Assembly (NCBI RefSeq): GCF_004134865.1
Contig: NZ_SDPO01000003.1
Location: 186,001-250,000, forward strand
Reading direction: 5' to 3'
DNA length: 64,000 nucleotides
DNA from: Agromyces fucosus
GTDB taxonomy: Bacteria > Actinomycetota > Actinomycetes > Actinomycetales > Microbacteriaceae
The position numbers and the translations under genes were made by a program. The number at the start of each line of letters is the position of its first letter. The stretch's first letter is position 1. Under the pieces are notes generated by a model that was not told the origin of the DNA, ran no database searches, and saw only the letters and a program-made list of their open reading frames with translations. This document shows, one piece after another, positions 41,807-50,306 of this stretch.

Positions 41807-44446
41807 ATGCGTCTCGCCTCGATTCCTCTCCGTACCGCCGCCGCGGCCATCGGGCTCGCCGGGCTGACCGGCGCCCTGCTGGCGCTCACCGCGCCCCCGA
41901 GTCCGGCGCGGGCCGATTCGGTCATCGTGGTCGACTCGGTCTCGCAGTCGCTCGGTGACGGCGGCTGCACCCTGCCCGAGGCGATCCTTGCGGCCAACCA
42001 CGACTCGACGGTCGTGCCGGATCCCGACGGACGCGGCGCCGTCGTCGACACGGGATGCGCGGCCGGCAGCGGCATCGACGTGATCGAACTCGCGCCCGGC
42101 GCGACGTACGCGTTCGGGGCGGTGATCGACGACGCGCTGAACCACGTCGGCCCGAGCGCCACGCCGATCATCACCTCCCACCTCGTCATCGAGGGCCGCG
42201 GAGCCGTCCTCCTGCACACCGGTACGACGCCGGTGCGGGCATTCGCCGTGCAGGCCGGGGGATACCTCGATCTCCGCGAGGTGCACGTGAGGGACTTCTC
42301 CGTTCGAGGAGGCAATGGCGGCAACCGCGGGGGCGGCGGAGGGCTCGGTGCGGGCGGAGCCATCGCCGTGCACGAGGGCGCTCTCCTCGTGCAGTGGAGC
42401 ACCTTCGAGTCGAACATCGCGACGGGCGGTGACGGCGGCGGTCGAAGCGACATCGGTGGATCAGGCGGCGGTGGCGGTGGCGGTCTCGGGGGCTGGGGCG
42501 GCTCCGACGGCGGTGGGGGCGGCGGCTCTCGGGGTCGTGGTTCCGAAGGCATCATCATCGGCTCCGACGGCGGTGGCGGTGGCGGAACGGTCTCCGACGG
42601 TGGGGGCGACTCGATCTTCGACACGGCGCCCGGCGGGTACCGCTGCGGCGGAGAGGGTGCCTTGCTGAGCGTCCTCGATCAGTTCCTCGCGCACGCGGAC
42701 GGCGACGACGCCGGGTGCGCGGGCGGTGGCGGAGGCGGTGGCGGCGACGGCGCATTCAGCAGCGGTGACGGTGGCGACGGTGCGTACGGCGGCGGTGGCG
42801 GAGGCGGTGCCTACGACGACGGCGACGGCGGGCACGGCGGCTTCGGCGGTGGCGGCGGCGGGGCCACGGCCGAGCCCGATGTCTTCAGTTGCGGCGCCTA
42901 CTGCGGCGGTAGCGGCGGCGACGGCGGCTTCGGCGGCGGTGGCGGCGGGGCGCCGGGCGGCGTCGTCTTCGGCGGCCCGGGCCTCGGCGGCACGTTCGCC
43001 GGCGACGGCAGCGAACTCTACGGCGGCGGTGGCGCCGGCCTCGGCGGTGCGATCTTCGGCTACAGCGCGAGCATCGAGGTGAGCAACAGCACCTTCACGG
43101 GCAATGCCGCGGTGCGCGGCGTCGCAGGCTCCGGCGGTTTCACCGACGGCGGGGCGCAGAACGGGGCGGATGCCGGTGGTGCGATCTTCACCGTCGGCGG
43201 CAGGTTGACCATCACGAACTCCACGATCGCCGGCAATGAGTCCACGGGCGACGGCGCCGGCGTCGTGGTCTACAAGCCGACCACCGGGGATCCGACTTCG
43301 CTCGAGCTCCGCAACACGATCGTCGCCGGCAATACCGGGCGCGACGAGTGCTTCGTGCTCGGCGGCGTCGCAACGTCCGGCGCGGGCAACCTCGTCACGC
43401 CGCATGCCACCGATGCGCGCACCTCATGCCCGGCGATCACGCAGTCGGCGGATCCCGAGCTCGCGCCGCTCGCACTCAATGCGCCGGGGCGCACTCCAAC
43501 GATGGCCGTCGGCGGGCTGAGCCCGGCGGTGAACACAGGGGACCTCGCATCGGCCCCGCTCGACGACCAGCGGGGCATCTCCCGGCCGCAGTTCGGCTCG
43601 GTCGACATCGGCGCGTACGAGTTCGAGGGCGGCGCGGACGCCACGGCCCCGCGCGCCGCGCCGGCGGTCACGTCGGGGAGTGGGCTCGACGGCTGGAGCA
43701 CGACGGACGTCGCCGTCGACTGGGGTTGGAGCGACGGGGTGGGCGGCACGGGGATCGACCCGTCGCGCTGCACGCTCGGGTCGACCTCGGCCGGAGAGGG
43801 GAGCGCCATCCTGATGTCGGCGAGCTGCACCGACCTCGCGGGCAACACCAGCACGTCGGAGTACACGGTCAAGGTCGACAAGACGGCCCCGGTCGTCACC
43901 TGCGATGCGGCTCCGCGATTCGTGGTCGGCGGTGCGCCGACCATCGGGCTCTCGGCGACCGTGACCGACGCGCTGTCGGGCCCGGGGTCGTCTCCCGTCA
44001 CCGCCCAGTTGACCGCGACGGACCTGGCCGCGACCGGGGTCTTCTCGAGGCCGCTCACGGGTGCCGACGTGGCCGGCAGCACCACGACGGTCGACTGCGA
44101 GTTCGTCGTGGCGTACGGATTCTCGGGCTTCCTCCAGCCGGTGCCGCAGACCTCGTACAAGCGGGGGTCGAACCTCCCGGTGCGGTTCCAGTTGACCGCC
44201 GCGAGCGGGCAGTCGATCAGCGACGCAGTAGCGGCGGCACTCCTCTCACCGAGATGCCTCGTGTCGGTGACGTTCGACGGTCTGGCGAGGGGATGCGCGA
44301 CGTACAACGCGGTCTCCAACACCTTCCAGTTCGACGTGAAGACGACGAAGGCGATCGCGGCCGGAACCCACACGATCGGGATCCTCGTGAAGAGCGGTGC
44401 CGGCGACATTCTGAATGCGAACACGGCACCGGTGCAGTTGCGGTGA
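41807..44446 (+). CDS. Secreted glycine-rich beta-helix protein
   Basis: The 879-residue protein starts at ATG 41807 with GGAGG six bases upstream; the frame extends further without support. A signal peptide of about 37 residues ends ARA. Then follow a CTLPEAILAAN motif (CSLREA-like), a polymorphic beta-helix region (residues about 100-620) that is interrupted by very glycine-rich stretches with up to eight Gly in a row (about 170-430), and a choice-of-anchor-Q-like end SVDIGAYEFEGG. Two Ig-like modules close the chain, one beginning TVKVDKTAPVVTC. There is no sortase motif or C-terminal membrane anchor, so it is released or bound noncovalently. Function unknown; adhesion or cell-surface matrix is plausible. 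Confidence 0.8.
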   Translation: MRLASIPLRTAAAAIGLAGLTGALLALTAPPSPARADSVIVVDSVSQSLGDGGCTLPEAILAANHDSTVVPDPDGRGAVVDTGCAAGSGIDVIELAPGATYAFGAVIDDALNHVGPSATPIITSHLVIEGRGAVLLHTGTTPVRAFAVQAGGYLDLREVHVRDFSVRGGNGGNRGGGGGLGAGGAIAVHEGALLVQWSTFESNIATGGDGGGRSDIGGSGGGGGGGLGGWGGSDGGGGGGSRGRGSEGIIIGSDGGGGGGTVSDGGGDSIFDTAPGGYRCGGEGALLSVLDQFLAHADGDDAGCAGGGGGGGGDGAFSSGDGGDGAYGGGGGGGAYDDGDGGHGGFGGGGGGATAEPDVFSCGAYCGGSGGDGGFGGGGGGAPGGVVFGGPGLGGTFAGDGSELYGGGGAGLGGAIFGYSASIEVSNSTFTGNAAVRGVAGSGGFTDGGAQNGADAGGAIFTVGGRLTITNSTIAGNESTGDGAGVVVYKPTTGDPTSLELRNTIVAGNTGRDECFVLGGVATSGAGNLVTPHATDARTSCPAITQSADPELAPLALNAPGRTPTMAVGGLSPAVNTGDLASAPLDDQRGISRPQFGSVDIGAYEFEGGADATAPRAAPAVTSGSGLDGWSTTDVAVDWGWSDGVGGTGIDPSRCTLGSTSAGEGSAILMSASCTDLAGNTSTSEYTVKVDKTAPVVTCDAAPRFVVGGAPTIGLSATVTDALSGPGSSPVTAQLTATDLAATGVFSRPLTGADVAGSTTTVDCEFVVAYGFSGFLQPVPQTSYKRGSNLPVRFQLTAASGQSISDAVAAALLSPRCLVSVTFDGLARGCATYNAVSNTFQFDVKTTKAIAAGTHTIGILVKSGAGDILNANTAPVQLR

Positions 44447-44506
44447 CCACGCGGTCACGAGCGGATTAAGCGGGCGGGCATCGCCACCCCTGACCGCTCG
44501 AGCGCA

Positions 44507-45766
44507 TCAGGCGAGCCCCGCGCGCTCCTGCAGCACCGTCTTCAGGGTGGTGCGCGTGGCGTCGAGCCCGCGGTGCAGCTCTTCGAAACTCGTCGAGAGC
44601 GGGGAGAGCCCGATGCGGAGGCCGCCTGGGTCGCGGTAGTCGGGGATCACGTCCTGCTGCCAGAGGCGGGCGGTCACCTCGCGCATCGCTGGGTGCTGCA
44701 GCGTGACGTGGCCGCCGCGCTCCTCGGGGTCGGCGGGGGAGGCGAGGGTCACGCCGAGGGGTGCGAGCCAGTCGTCGGCGAGGGTGATCGCGAACTCGGT
44801 GAGCGCGACCGACTTCTCGCGGAGCGCCGGCATACCCGCCTCCTCGATCATCGCGAGCGTCTCCTCCATCGCGAGCATGCCGACGATCGGCGCGGTGCCC
44901 GAGAGGAAGCGGCGGATGTCGGGCACGGGCTCGTAGTCGGGCCCCATCGCGAACATGTCGGTCGTGCCCCACCAGCCTTGGATCGGCTGGGCGATCGCGG
45001 CCTGCAGGTCGTCGCGCACGTAGGCGAACGCGGGTGAGCCCGGGCCGCCGTTCAGGTACTTGTAGGTGCAGCCGACGGCGAGGTCGAACCCCCAGAGGTC
45101 GGCCTTCACCGGCACCGAGCCCGCGGAGTGGCAGAGGTCCCAGAGGATCAGGGCGCCCGCGTCGTGCGCGATGCGCGTGAGTTCGGGGGCATCCGCCAGG
45201 TACGCCGACCGGTAGGCGACGTGCGAGACGACGACGAGCGCGGTCTCGGGGCCGACGGCCTCGGCGAGCTGCTCCGGCGAGACACCGGCCGAGGTGTCGA
45301 CCTCGATCCAGCGCAGGCGCAGGCCGCGCTCGCGCGCGATGCCGTCGAGCACGTAGCGGTCGGTCGGGAAGTTGTCGGTGTCGACGACGATCTCGCGACG
45401 CGCCGGATCGCGGGCGATCTGGGCGTCGACGGCCGCGCGGGCGAGCTTGTAGAGCAGCACGGTGGTCGAGTCGCCGATGATCGTCTGCCCGGCCTTCGCC
45501 TCGATCACGGCGCGGCCGATGCGGTCGCCGATCTCGGTGGGCAGCTGCAGCCAGGCCTCGTCCCACCCGCGGATGAGCCGGCCGCCCCAGTCCTCCCGGA
45601 GGAACCGCTCGACGCGCTCGATCGCCGACACCGGCGGGCGGCCGAGCGAGTTGCCGTCGAAGTAGACGAGATCGGTCTCTGCGCCCGCGAAGCGCTTGCG
45701 GTAGTGCGCGAGCCCGTCGGCGCGGTCCATGCGGCGGGCGAAGGCGAGATGCGGGTCGTGGGTCAC
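44507..45766 (-). CDS. kynU: Kynureninase
   Basis: The 419-residue PLP enzyme has the fold-type I signature: YFDGNSLGRPP near the start, VVDTDNFPTDRYV, LWDLCHSAGSVPV with the PLP Asp, and the Schiff-base Lys236 in GCTYKYLNGGPG. Later QGWWGTTDMFAMGPDYEP is typical of kynureninases. It cleaves kynurenine to anthranilate and alanine. GTG 45766 overlaps the stop of the amidohydrolase gene (GTGA), so it is the last gene of the tryptophan-degradation operon. Confidence 0.94.
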   Translation of the reverse strand: MTHDPHLAFARRMDRADGLAHYRKRFAGAETDLVYFDGNSLGRPPVSAIERVERFLREDWGGRLIRGWDEAWLQLPTEIGDRIGRAVIEAKAGQTIIGDSTTVLLYKLARAAVDAQIARDPARREIVVDTDNFPTDRYVLDGIARERGLRLRWIEVDTSAGVSPEQLAEAVGPETALVVVSHVAYRSAYLADAPELTRIAHDAGALILWDLCHSAGSVPVKADLWGFDLAVGCTYKYLNGGPGSPAFAYVRDDLQAAIAQPIQGWWGTTDMFAMGPDYEPVPDIRRFLSGTAPIVGMLAMEETLAMIEEAGMPALREKSVALTEFAITLADDWLAPLGVTLASPADPEERGGHVTLQHPAMREVTARLWQQDVIPDYRDPGGLRIGLSPLSTSFEELHRGLDATRTTLKTVLQERAGLA

Positions 45767-46779
45767 CGGTGCTCCAAATCAACGTACGGCTGCAGGTCTT
45801 CGGCGGGCGAGAGGTCGGCGGTCGCCAGCCAGCCGGGAAGCTCGTCGAGCCTCGCGGGCGGCTCGCCCGGAACGAAGGTCGCGAGGGCGCCGTCGACCGC
45901 GACCGGCCACGGGTCGGTGAGTGCGGCGATCACGGGGGATGCCCCGAGGCCGGCGCGCACGAGCAGCGCGAGCTCCGCTGGGTTCAGGCCGAGCGGCTGA
46001 TCGCCGTTGCCGAGGTCGGTGCCGTACAGCACGCGCCCCCCGGCCGCGTGGAAGCGGCCGAGGTTGTCGAGCGCGATCTCCGCCTCGGGCGTCGCCTCGC
46101 CGTAGCCCGCGACGAAGAGCGTCGAGATCCAGCACTGCCCGGCCGACACCGCCCGGCCGATGAGCGCGTCGTCGAGTCGCTCGGTGAAGGGCGTGTGCGC
46201 GAAGGCGTCGACGCCGGCCTCGATCGCGAGCCGCGACATCCCCTCGCCCTCGACATGGGCGACCACGGGCACGCCGGCGGCGTGCGCGCTCGCGACCACC
46301 GCCGCGAGCGTCACCGGGTCGAGCACCGGCCCGGCGGCGAGGTTCAGCGCGACCTTGATGACGGATGCCCCGAACGCCAGCTGCTCGCCGACCGCCGTCT
46401 CGGCGGCCGTCGGCAGGGCGGCGCGCTCGTCACCCGCCGCGACGACGATCTCGCGCGCGCTGCCTGGCGCGGCCCACGGTCGGTCGGACGGGTATCCGCC
46501 CGGCGCGGTGAGGAAGCTGCCGGCGAAGGCGACGCGCGGCACGCCGTCACGACGGGCGTACGCCGCGATCGTGTCGAGCGGGCCGCCGAGGTCGACGACG
46601 CCCGCGAGTGCGGTGTCGCGCAGGGCGTCGGGCCCGATCAGCATGAGGTGCACGTGATGGTCGATGAGCGGCGGCAGCATCGTGCCCGTCTCGCCCGGGT
46701 GCTCCGCGCTCATCGAGCGGCGCACGCGCCGCGCGCCGGGCCCGAGGTCGAGCGGTGCGGGATCGAGGCGGCCGGGCAT
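45763..46779 (-). CDS. Metal-dependent amidohydrolase in the kynurenine operon (candidate kynurenine formamidase)
   Basis: The 338-residue enzyme shows a complete amidohydrolase metal site: H42 and H44 in IDHHVHL, Lys in VIKVALN, His in VVAHVEGEG, His in AFAHTPF and Asp in LYGTDLGN. It lies between tdo and kynU, each contact being two bases or an overlap. The step between those two enzymes is hydrolysis of N-formylkynurenine, normally done by KynB (cyclase fold) or an arylformamidase of the alpha/beta hydrolase fold; neither is present here. The role is therefore inferred from position. ATG 46779, two bases after tdo, is the preferred start; another ATG lies at residue 23. Confidence 0.82.
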   Translation of the reverse strand: MPGRLDPAPLDLGPGARRVRRSMSAEHPGETGTMLPPLIDHHVHLMLIGPDALRDTALAGVVDLGGPLDTIAAYARRDGVPRVAFAGSFLTAPGGYPSDRPWAAPGSAREIVVAAGDERAALPTAAETAVGEQLAFGASVIKVALNLAAGPVLDPVTLAAVVASAHAAGVPVVAHVEGEGMSRLAIEAGVDAFAHTPFTERLDDALIGRAVSAGQCWISTLFVAGYGEATPEAEIALDNLGRFHAAGGRVLYGTDLGNGDQPLGLNPAELALLVRAGLGASPVIAALTDPWPVAVDGALATFVPGEPPARLDELPGWLATADLSPAEDLQPYVDLEHR

Positions 46780-46781
46780 GC

Positions 46782-47687
46782 TCAGCCCGGGATCTCGGTG
46801 CGCACAGCGTAGAGCTCGGGGAAGAACGTGAGATCGAGTGCCCGCCGCAGGAAGCTCGCGCCGCTTGATCCGCCGGTGCCCGTCTTGCTGCCGATGATGC
46901 GCTCGACGGTCTTCAGGTGCCGGAAGCGCCAGAGCTGGAAGTTGTCCTCCAGGTCGACGAGCTCCTCGCACGTCTCGTAAGCGGCCCAGTGCTCCGAGGT
47001 GTCGGCGTAGATCGAGGCGAACACCGGCACGAGCTCGGGGGAGAAGGTCCACGCCTGGGTGACGTCGCGCTCGAGGATCTCGGCCGGAATCGGGTACCCG
47101 GCGCGATCGAGGAGCCGGAGGAACTCGTCGTACAGGCTCGGCGATTCGAGGGCGTGCCGGAGGATCGCGCTCGCCGCGGCATCCGACTCGAAGACCTGCA
47201 TCATCTTCGCGTTCTTGTTGCCGAGCACGAACTCGACGGCGCGGTACTGGTACGACTGGAACCCGCTCGCGTTGCCGAGCACGCCGCGGAACTGCGCGTA
47301 CTCGGTCGGCGTCAGCGTCGCGAGCACCGACCACTGCTCGGTCAGCGTCTTCTGGATGTGCTTGACGCGCGCGATGCACTTCAGCGCCGGGGCGAGCTCG
47401 TCGGCACGCAGCAGGTCGCGCGCGGTCTCGAGCTCGTGCAGCACGAGCTTCAGCCAGAGCTCGGTGGTCTGGTGCTGGATGATGAACAGCAGCTCGTCGT
47501 GGTGCTCGGGCCGCGAGATCGGCCGCTGCGCCGAGAGCAGCGTCGGCAGGTCGAGGTAGCCGCCGTAGCTCATGCGATCGCTGAAATCGGTGACGACGGA
47601 TGCCTCGATCGTGCGGGTGTTGGCTTCGACGCCGTCGATGGCGCTGTCGATGGCGCCGTCGCCGGGTGCGGTTGGCTCAGTGGTCAC
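46782..47687 (-). CDS. kynA: Tryptophan 2,3-dioxygenase
   Basis: The 301-residue heme dioxygenase carries SYGGYLDLPTLLSAQRP with HHDELLFIIQHQTTELWLKL in the substrate pocket, FQSYQYRAVEFVLGNKN and, near the end, WRFRHLKTVERIIGSKTGTGGSSGASFL with the proximal His and the flexible GTGGSSG loop. It opens the indole ring of tryptophan to N-formylkynurenine. GTG 47687 was taken; the first 28 residues are poorly conserved. It is the first gene of the operon, divergent from a tetR gene. Confidence 0.96.
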   Translation of the reverse strand: MTTEPTAPGDGAIDSAIDGVEANTRTIEASVVTDFSDRMSYGGYLDLPTLLSAQRPISRPEHHDELLFIIQHQTTELWLKLVLHELETARDLLRADELAPALKCIARVKHIQKTLTEQWSVLATLTPTEYAQFRGVLGNASGFQSYQYRAVEFVLGNKNAKMMQVFESDAAASAILRHALESPSLYDEFLRLLDRAGYPIPAEILERDVTQAWTFSPELVPVFASIYADTSEHWAAYETCEELVDLEDNFQLWRFRHLKTVERIIGSKTGTGGSSGASFLRRALDLTFFPELYAVRTEIPG

Positions 47688-47817
47688 GGCACCAGCCTAA
47701 CCACGCGGGGTGGAGGCCGACACGGCGGGCATCCCCTTGCCGGCAGCACCGGCATGTGCCCGCCGCGTCGCGACCCTTCCCCCCAGAAGGGTCATCGCCA
47801 TCGTTCATTCGGGTAAA

Positions 47818-47833
47818 CGGAGGTGACCCTCCG
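47818..47833. promoter_or_regulatory. Palindrome between tdo and tetR
   Basis: CGGAGG (47818-47823), TGAC, CCTCCG (47828-47833) form a perfect 6-base inverted repeat. It lies 35 bases before the chosen tetR start and could be its operator; no consensus -35 is visible beside it. Confidence 0.45.
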
Positions 47834-47867
47834 AATCATACGGCACCGACGCGCGTACAGTGAAAGC

Positions 47868-48518
47868 GTGAGTTCATCCCTGTCGCCTCGCCGTGATGCG
47901 AGACGCAACCATGAGCGCCTGCTCGCCGAGGCGAAGCAGCTCTTCGCCGAGCGCGGCATCGACGCGCCGCTCGACGAGCTCGCCGTGCGTGCCGGCGTCG
48001 GTGCCGGCACCGTCTACCGGCACTTCCCGAACCGCGATGCGCTCGTGCGCGAGCTCTACGACGCCGCGGTCACCGACCTGCGCGAGTTCGCACCGCAGTT
48101 CCTCGCCGCGGAGACCGGGTGGAAGGCGATCGAGCTCTGGCTCGACCTGGTCAGCGGATGGCTCGTCGCGTCGCCGCACCTGCCGGCGGTGATGCGTCGC
48201 GTCGCCGAACTCGACCCGACCCACCGCCCCGGCACCGAGTTCGCACCGATGATGGATGCCGTGGTGTCCCGGGCGAAGGCCGAGGCCACCCTGCGTCAGG
48301 ACGTGACCGCGGTCGACCTCAGCATCATGGTCGACATGCTCGGCTCGCTGGGGCAATACGGCGGGGCCTACCTGCCGTACTGGCGTCGCCAGCTCGCGGT
48401 CATGCTCGACGGGCTGCGCGCCCGACCCGATCTCACGCCGCTGCCCGGCGAGGGCCAGGCGTTCGACGAATTCCACGACATGTCGCACGCGAAGGGCTCG
48501 TCGCCCGCGCCGCGCTGA
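47868..48518 (+). CDS. TetR family regulator
   Basis: The 216-residue protein has a TetR helix-turn-helix: RRNHERLLAEAKQLFAERG, then APLDELAVRAGVGAGTVYRHFPNRDALV. The C-terminal part resembles the TetR_C group with LPAVMRRVAELDP. I chose GTG 47868 with GAAAG upstream; the frame is open from a GTG at 47823, which would add 15 residues and lie in the palindrome. It diverges from tdo and may govern tryptophan catabolism, but similar regulators often serve unlinked exporters. Confidence 0.85.
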   Translation: MSSSLSPRRDARRNHERLLAEAKQLFAERGIDAPLDELAVRAGVGAGTVYRHFPNRDALVRELYDAAVTDLREFAPQFLAAETGWKAIELWLDLVSGWLVASPHLPAVMRRVAELDPTHRPGTEFAPMMDAVVSRAKAEATLRQDVTAVDLSIMVDMLGSLGQYGGAYLPYWRRQLAVMLDGLRARPDLTPLPGEGQAFDEFHDMSHAKGSSPAPR

Positions 48519-48551
48519 CCGCCGCCGCGCAACCAACTGCGCACGTCGAGA

Positions 48552-48598
48552 TGACGCGAATCGACCTCGAGCGGGTCACTCGAGGTCGATTCGCGTCA
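48552..48598. terminator. Bidirectional terminator, 20-base perfect stem
   Basis: TGACGCGAATCGACCTCGAG (48552-48571) pairs with its exact complement (48579-48598) around a 7-base loop CGGGTCA. It separates the convergent tetR and dioxygenase-like genes. Confidence 0.85.
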
Positions 48599-48626
48599 CT
48601 TCGGCGGGAGGTGCGAACGTCGCGGT

Positions 48627-49526
48627 TCAGCCGGCGGCGCGCACCACTACGAGGTTGGCCCACGGGTCGTCGAACGCGAGGGTGAGGCCGTCGTCGCGGG
48701 TCGCGACACGGTAGTGGCCCATGCGCTCGCCGAGGTCGCCGAGGTCGTCGGCGCTCGGCACGACGATCTCGACCTTGCCGAGCCCGAGCGCGAGCGCGCG
48801 ACGGCCGGCGCCGCGGCTGTTCCACGTGTTCATGGCCATGTGGTGGTGGTACCCGCCCGCCGAGACGAAGAGCGCCTGGTCGCCCATCTCGGCCGTGGTC
48901 TCGAAGCCGAGCCGATCGACGTAGAACTCGCGGGCACTCGCGACGTCGCCGACCGAGAGGTGCACGTGGCCGACGACGGCTTCGCCCAGGCCGGTGCCGG
49001 CTGCCGCGGCATCCGCCCCGCCCTCGGTGAGGTGCTCGCGCAGGTACTCGTTGGGGTCGAGGTACAGCGTCGCCATCTCGATCGTTCCGTGCGTCCAGCT
49101 CCACTTGGAGCGGTCGCGGTCGAAGTAGAGCTCGATGCCGTTGCCCTCGGGGTCGGTGAAGTAGAAGGCCTCGCTCACGAGGTGGTCGGCGCTGCCGGTG
49201 AAGGTGCCCGGATGCTTCGAGGCCACCGAGTAGATCGCGGTCGCGAGCGCTTCACGGGTGTCGAAGAGGATCGCGGTGTGGAAGAGTCCGGCATCGCGCG
49301 GCGAGGCATGACGCAGCTCGGGCGCGTGCTCGAGGATCACGATCGGCGTCGAGCCGCGGCCGAGCACCGCGACCGGGCCGTCGTGGCTCAGCAGTTCGAG
49401 CGTGACGGCGTCGCGGTAGTAGCGGATCATCGCGTCGAGGTCGCCGACGCGCAGCGTCACGGCGCCCATGCCGGTGTCGGCGGCGAGCAGCCCGGCGCCC
49501 TCCGGCGCTCCATTGGTTGTAATCAC
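48627..49526 (-). CDS. VOC/glyoxalase-family ring-cleaving dioxygenase-like protein (CatE type)
   Basis: The 299-residue protein has two VOC modules. The first holds VTLRVGDLDAMIRYYRDAV and LFHTAILF; the second GHVHLSVGDVASAREFYVDRLGF, with GGYHHHMAMNTW. EAFYFTDPEGNGIELYFDRDR closes the first module. His and Glu in these motifs bind the metal, as in catechol-2,3-dioxygenase CatE/MhqO proteins that break down hydroquinones. GTG 49526 lies five bases after a TATCAT box and inside a palindrome, so it is probably leaderless and repressed by a MarR- or similar-type protein. The protein starts with ITTNGAPEG. Confidence 0.83.
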   Translation of the reverse strand: MITTNGAPEGAGLLAADTGMGAVTLRVGDLDAMIRYYRDAVTLELLSHDGPVAVLGRGSTPIVILEHAPELRHASPRDAGLFHTAILFDTREALATAIYSVASKHPGTFTGSADHLVSEAFYFTDPEGNGIELYFDRDRSKWSWTHGTIEMATLYLDPNEYLREHLTEGGADAAAAGTGLGEAVVGHVHLSVGDVASAREFYVDRLGFETTAEMGDQALFVSAGGYHHHMAMNTWNSRGAGRRALALGLGKVEIVVPSADDLGDLGERMGHYRVATRDDGLTLAFDDPWANLVVVRAAG

Positions 49527-49533
49527 AACTAAT
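49512..49533. promoter_or_regulatory. Operator-like palindrome over the dioxygenase start
   Basis: ATTGGTTGT (49512-49520), AATC, ACAACTAAT (49525-49533) pair with one mismatch. It covers the start codon and abuts the TATCAT -10 box on the minus strand (49537-49532). Arms of this length and AT content are typical for MarR/MhqR operators. Confidence 0.68.
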
Positions 49534-49671
49534 GATAACCGGGGGATCGCGCCGCGCATTCCCGATCGAGATCGTCGGAAACGGGACTGCCGCTCGAGCG
49601 CCGCCATCCCTACGATGGAGGCACACCGGCTCCCGGGGACCGACGGGGAGCCTTCTGGAGGGGACGAAGAC

Positions 49672-50199
49672 ATGGGCATGGACAACCTGGTGCTGTACGT
49701 GGCGACCTACGACGACGGTGCGACCGCCACCGACGAGTACCGCTCGCTCAAAGACGCCGAGGCGTCATCCGAGCTCGAGGTCGTGTCCTCGGTCGTGATG
49801 CGTCGCGGTGACGACGGCAGGGTCGCCGTCGACGAGCACGGCACCGGCCAGGTCGCCGCCGGCACGTGGATCGGCGGTGCTGCCGGCCTCGTCGTCGGCC
49901 TCTTCGCACCCCCGCTGCTCGCCGCGACGGCCATCGGAGCGGGCGTCGGCGCCATCTCGGGCGCGATCGCGAAGAAGCACGATGAGAAGAAGGTGGGCCT
50001 CGAGCTCGAGGAGTACCTGCCGAAGGGGTCGTCGGCCATCGTGGCCGTGCTCGACGACAAGTACCTCGACCGCATCGACGCGGTGCTGACGAAGTACGCC
50101 AAGAAGGTCGACAAGGCGATCGATCGAGACGACTACGAGGCCCTCGAGAAGGCGATCAGCGAGGGCGGCGACAAGATCGCAAAGGCGATCGGCTCATAG
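49672..50199 (+). CDS. DUF1269-like membrane-associated protein with glycine zipper
   Basis: The 175-residue protein starts at ATG 49672 after a GGAGGGG site. The N-terminal part (NLVLYVATYDDGATATDEYRSLKDAE) is a ferredoxin-like half. The centre has GGAAGLVVGLFAPPLLAATAIGAGVGAISGAIA, a glycine-zipper hairpin that may enter the membrane, and the C-terminus is a charged helical part. The pattern fits DUF1269 proteins, sometimes linked to stress; no activity is known. A second ATG two codons downstream is possible. Confidence 0.72.
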   Translation: MGMDNLVLYVATYDDGATATDEYRSLKDAEASSELEVVSSVVMRRGDDGRVAVDEHGTGQVAAGTWIGGAAGLVVGLFAPPLLAATAIGAGVGAISGAIAKKHDEKKVGLELEEYLPKGSSAIVAVLDDKYLDRIDAVLTKYAKKVDKAIDRDDYEALEKAISEGGDKIAKAIGS

Positions 50200-50212
50200 G
50201 CGAGACATCGTC

Positions 50213-50293
50213 GGTCGAGTAGCGAGCGAAGCGAGGTATCGAGACCTACCGTGCCGCATGGTCTCGATACGGCCCTGGCGGGCCTACTCGACC
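50213..50293. repeat. Dispersed repeat, copies 2 and 3 in inverted order
   Basis: Copy 2 (50213-50246) reads GGTCGAGTAG...TATCGAGACC; copy 3 (50260-50293) reads GGTCTCGATAC...CTACTCGACC. They face each other around 13 bases and can fold into one long hairpin between the DUF1269-like gene and purC, where a terminator for two convergent genes is expected. Confidence 0.8.
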
Positions 50294-50306
50294 GACGTGC
50301 CGAGAC

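Noticed and set aside
42420..43060. GGCGGT-rich tract as a CRISPR or satellite array
   Set aside because: There is no constant repeat-spacer structure. The tract is in frame and encodes a glycine-rich part of a secreted protein.
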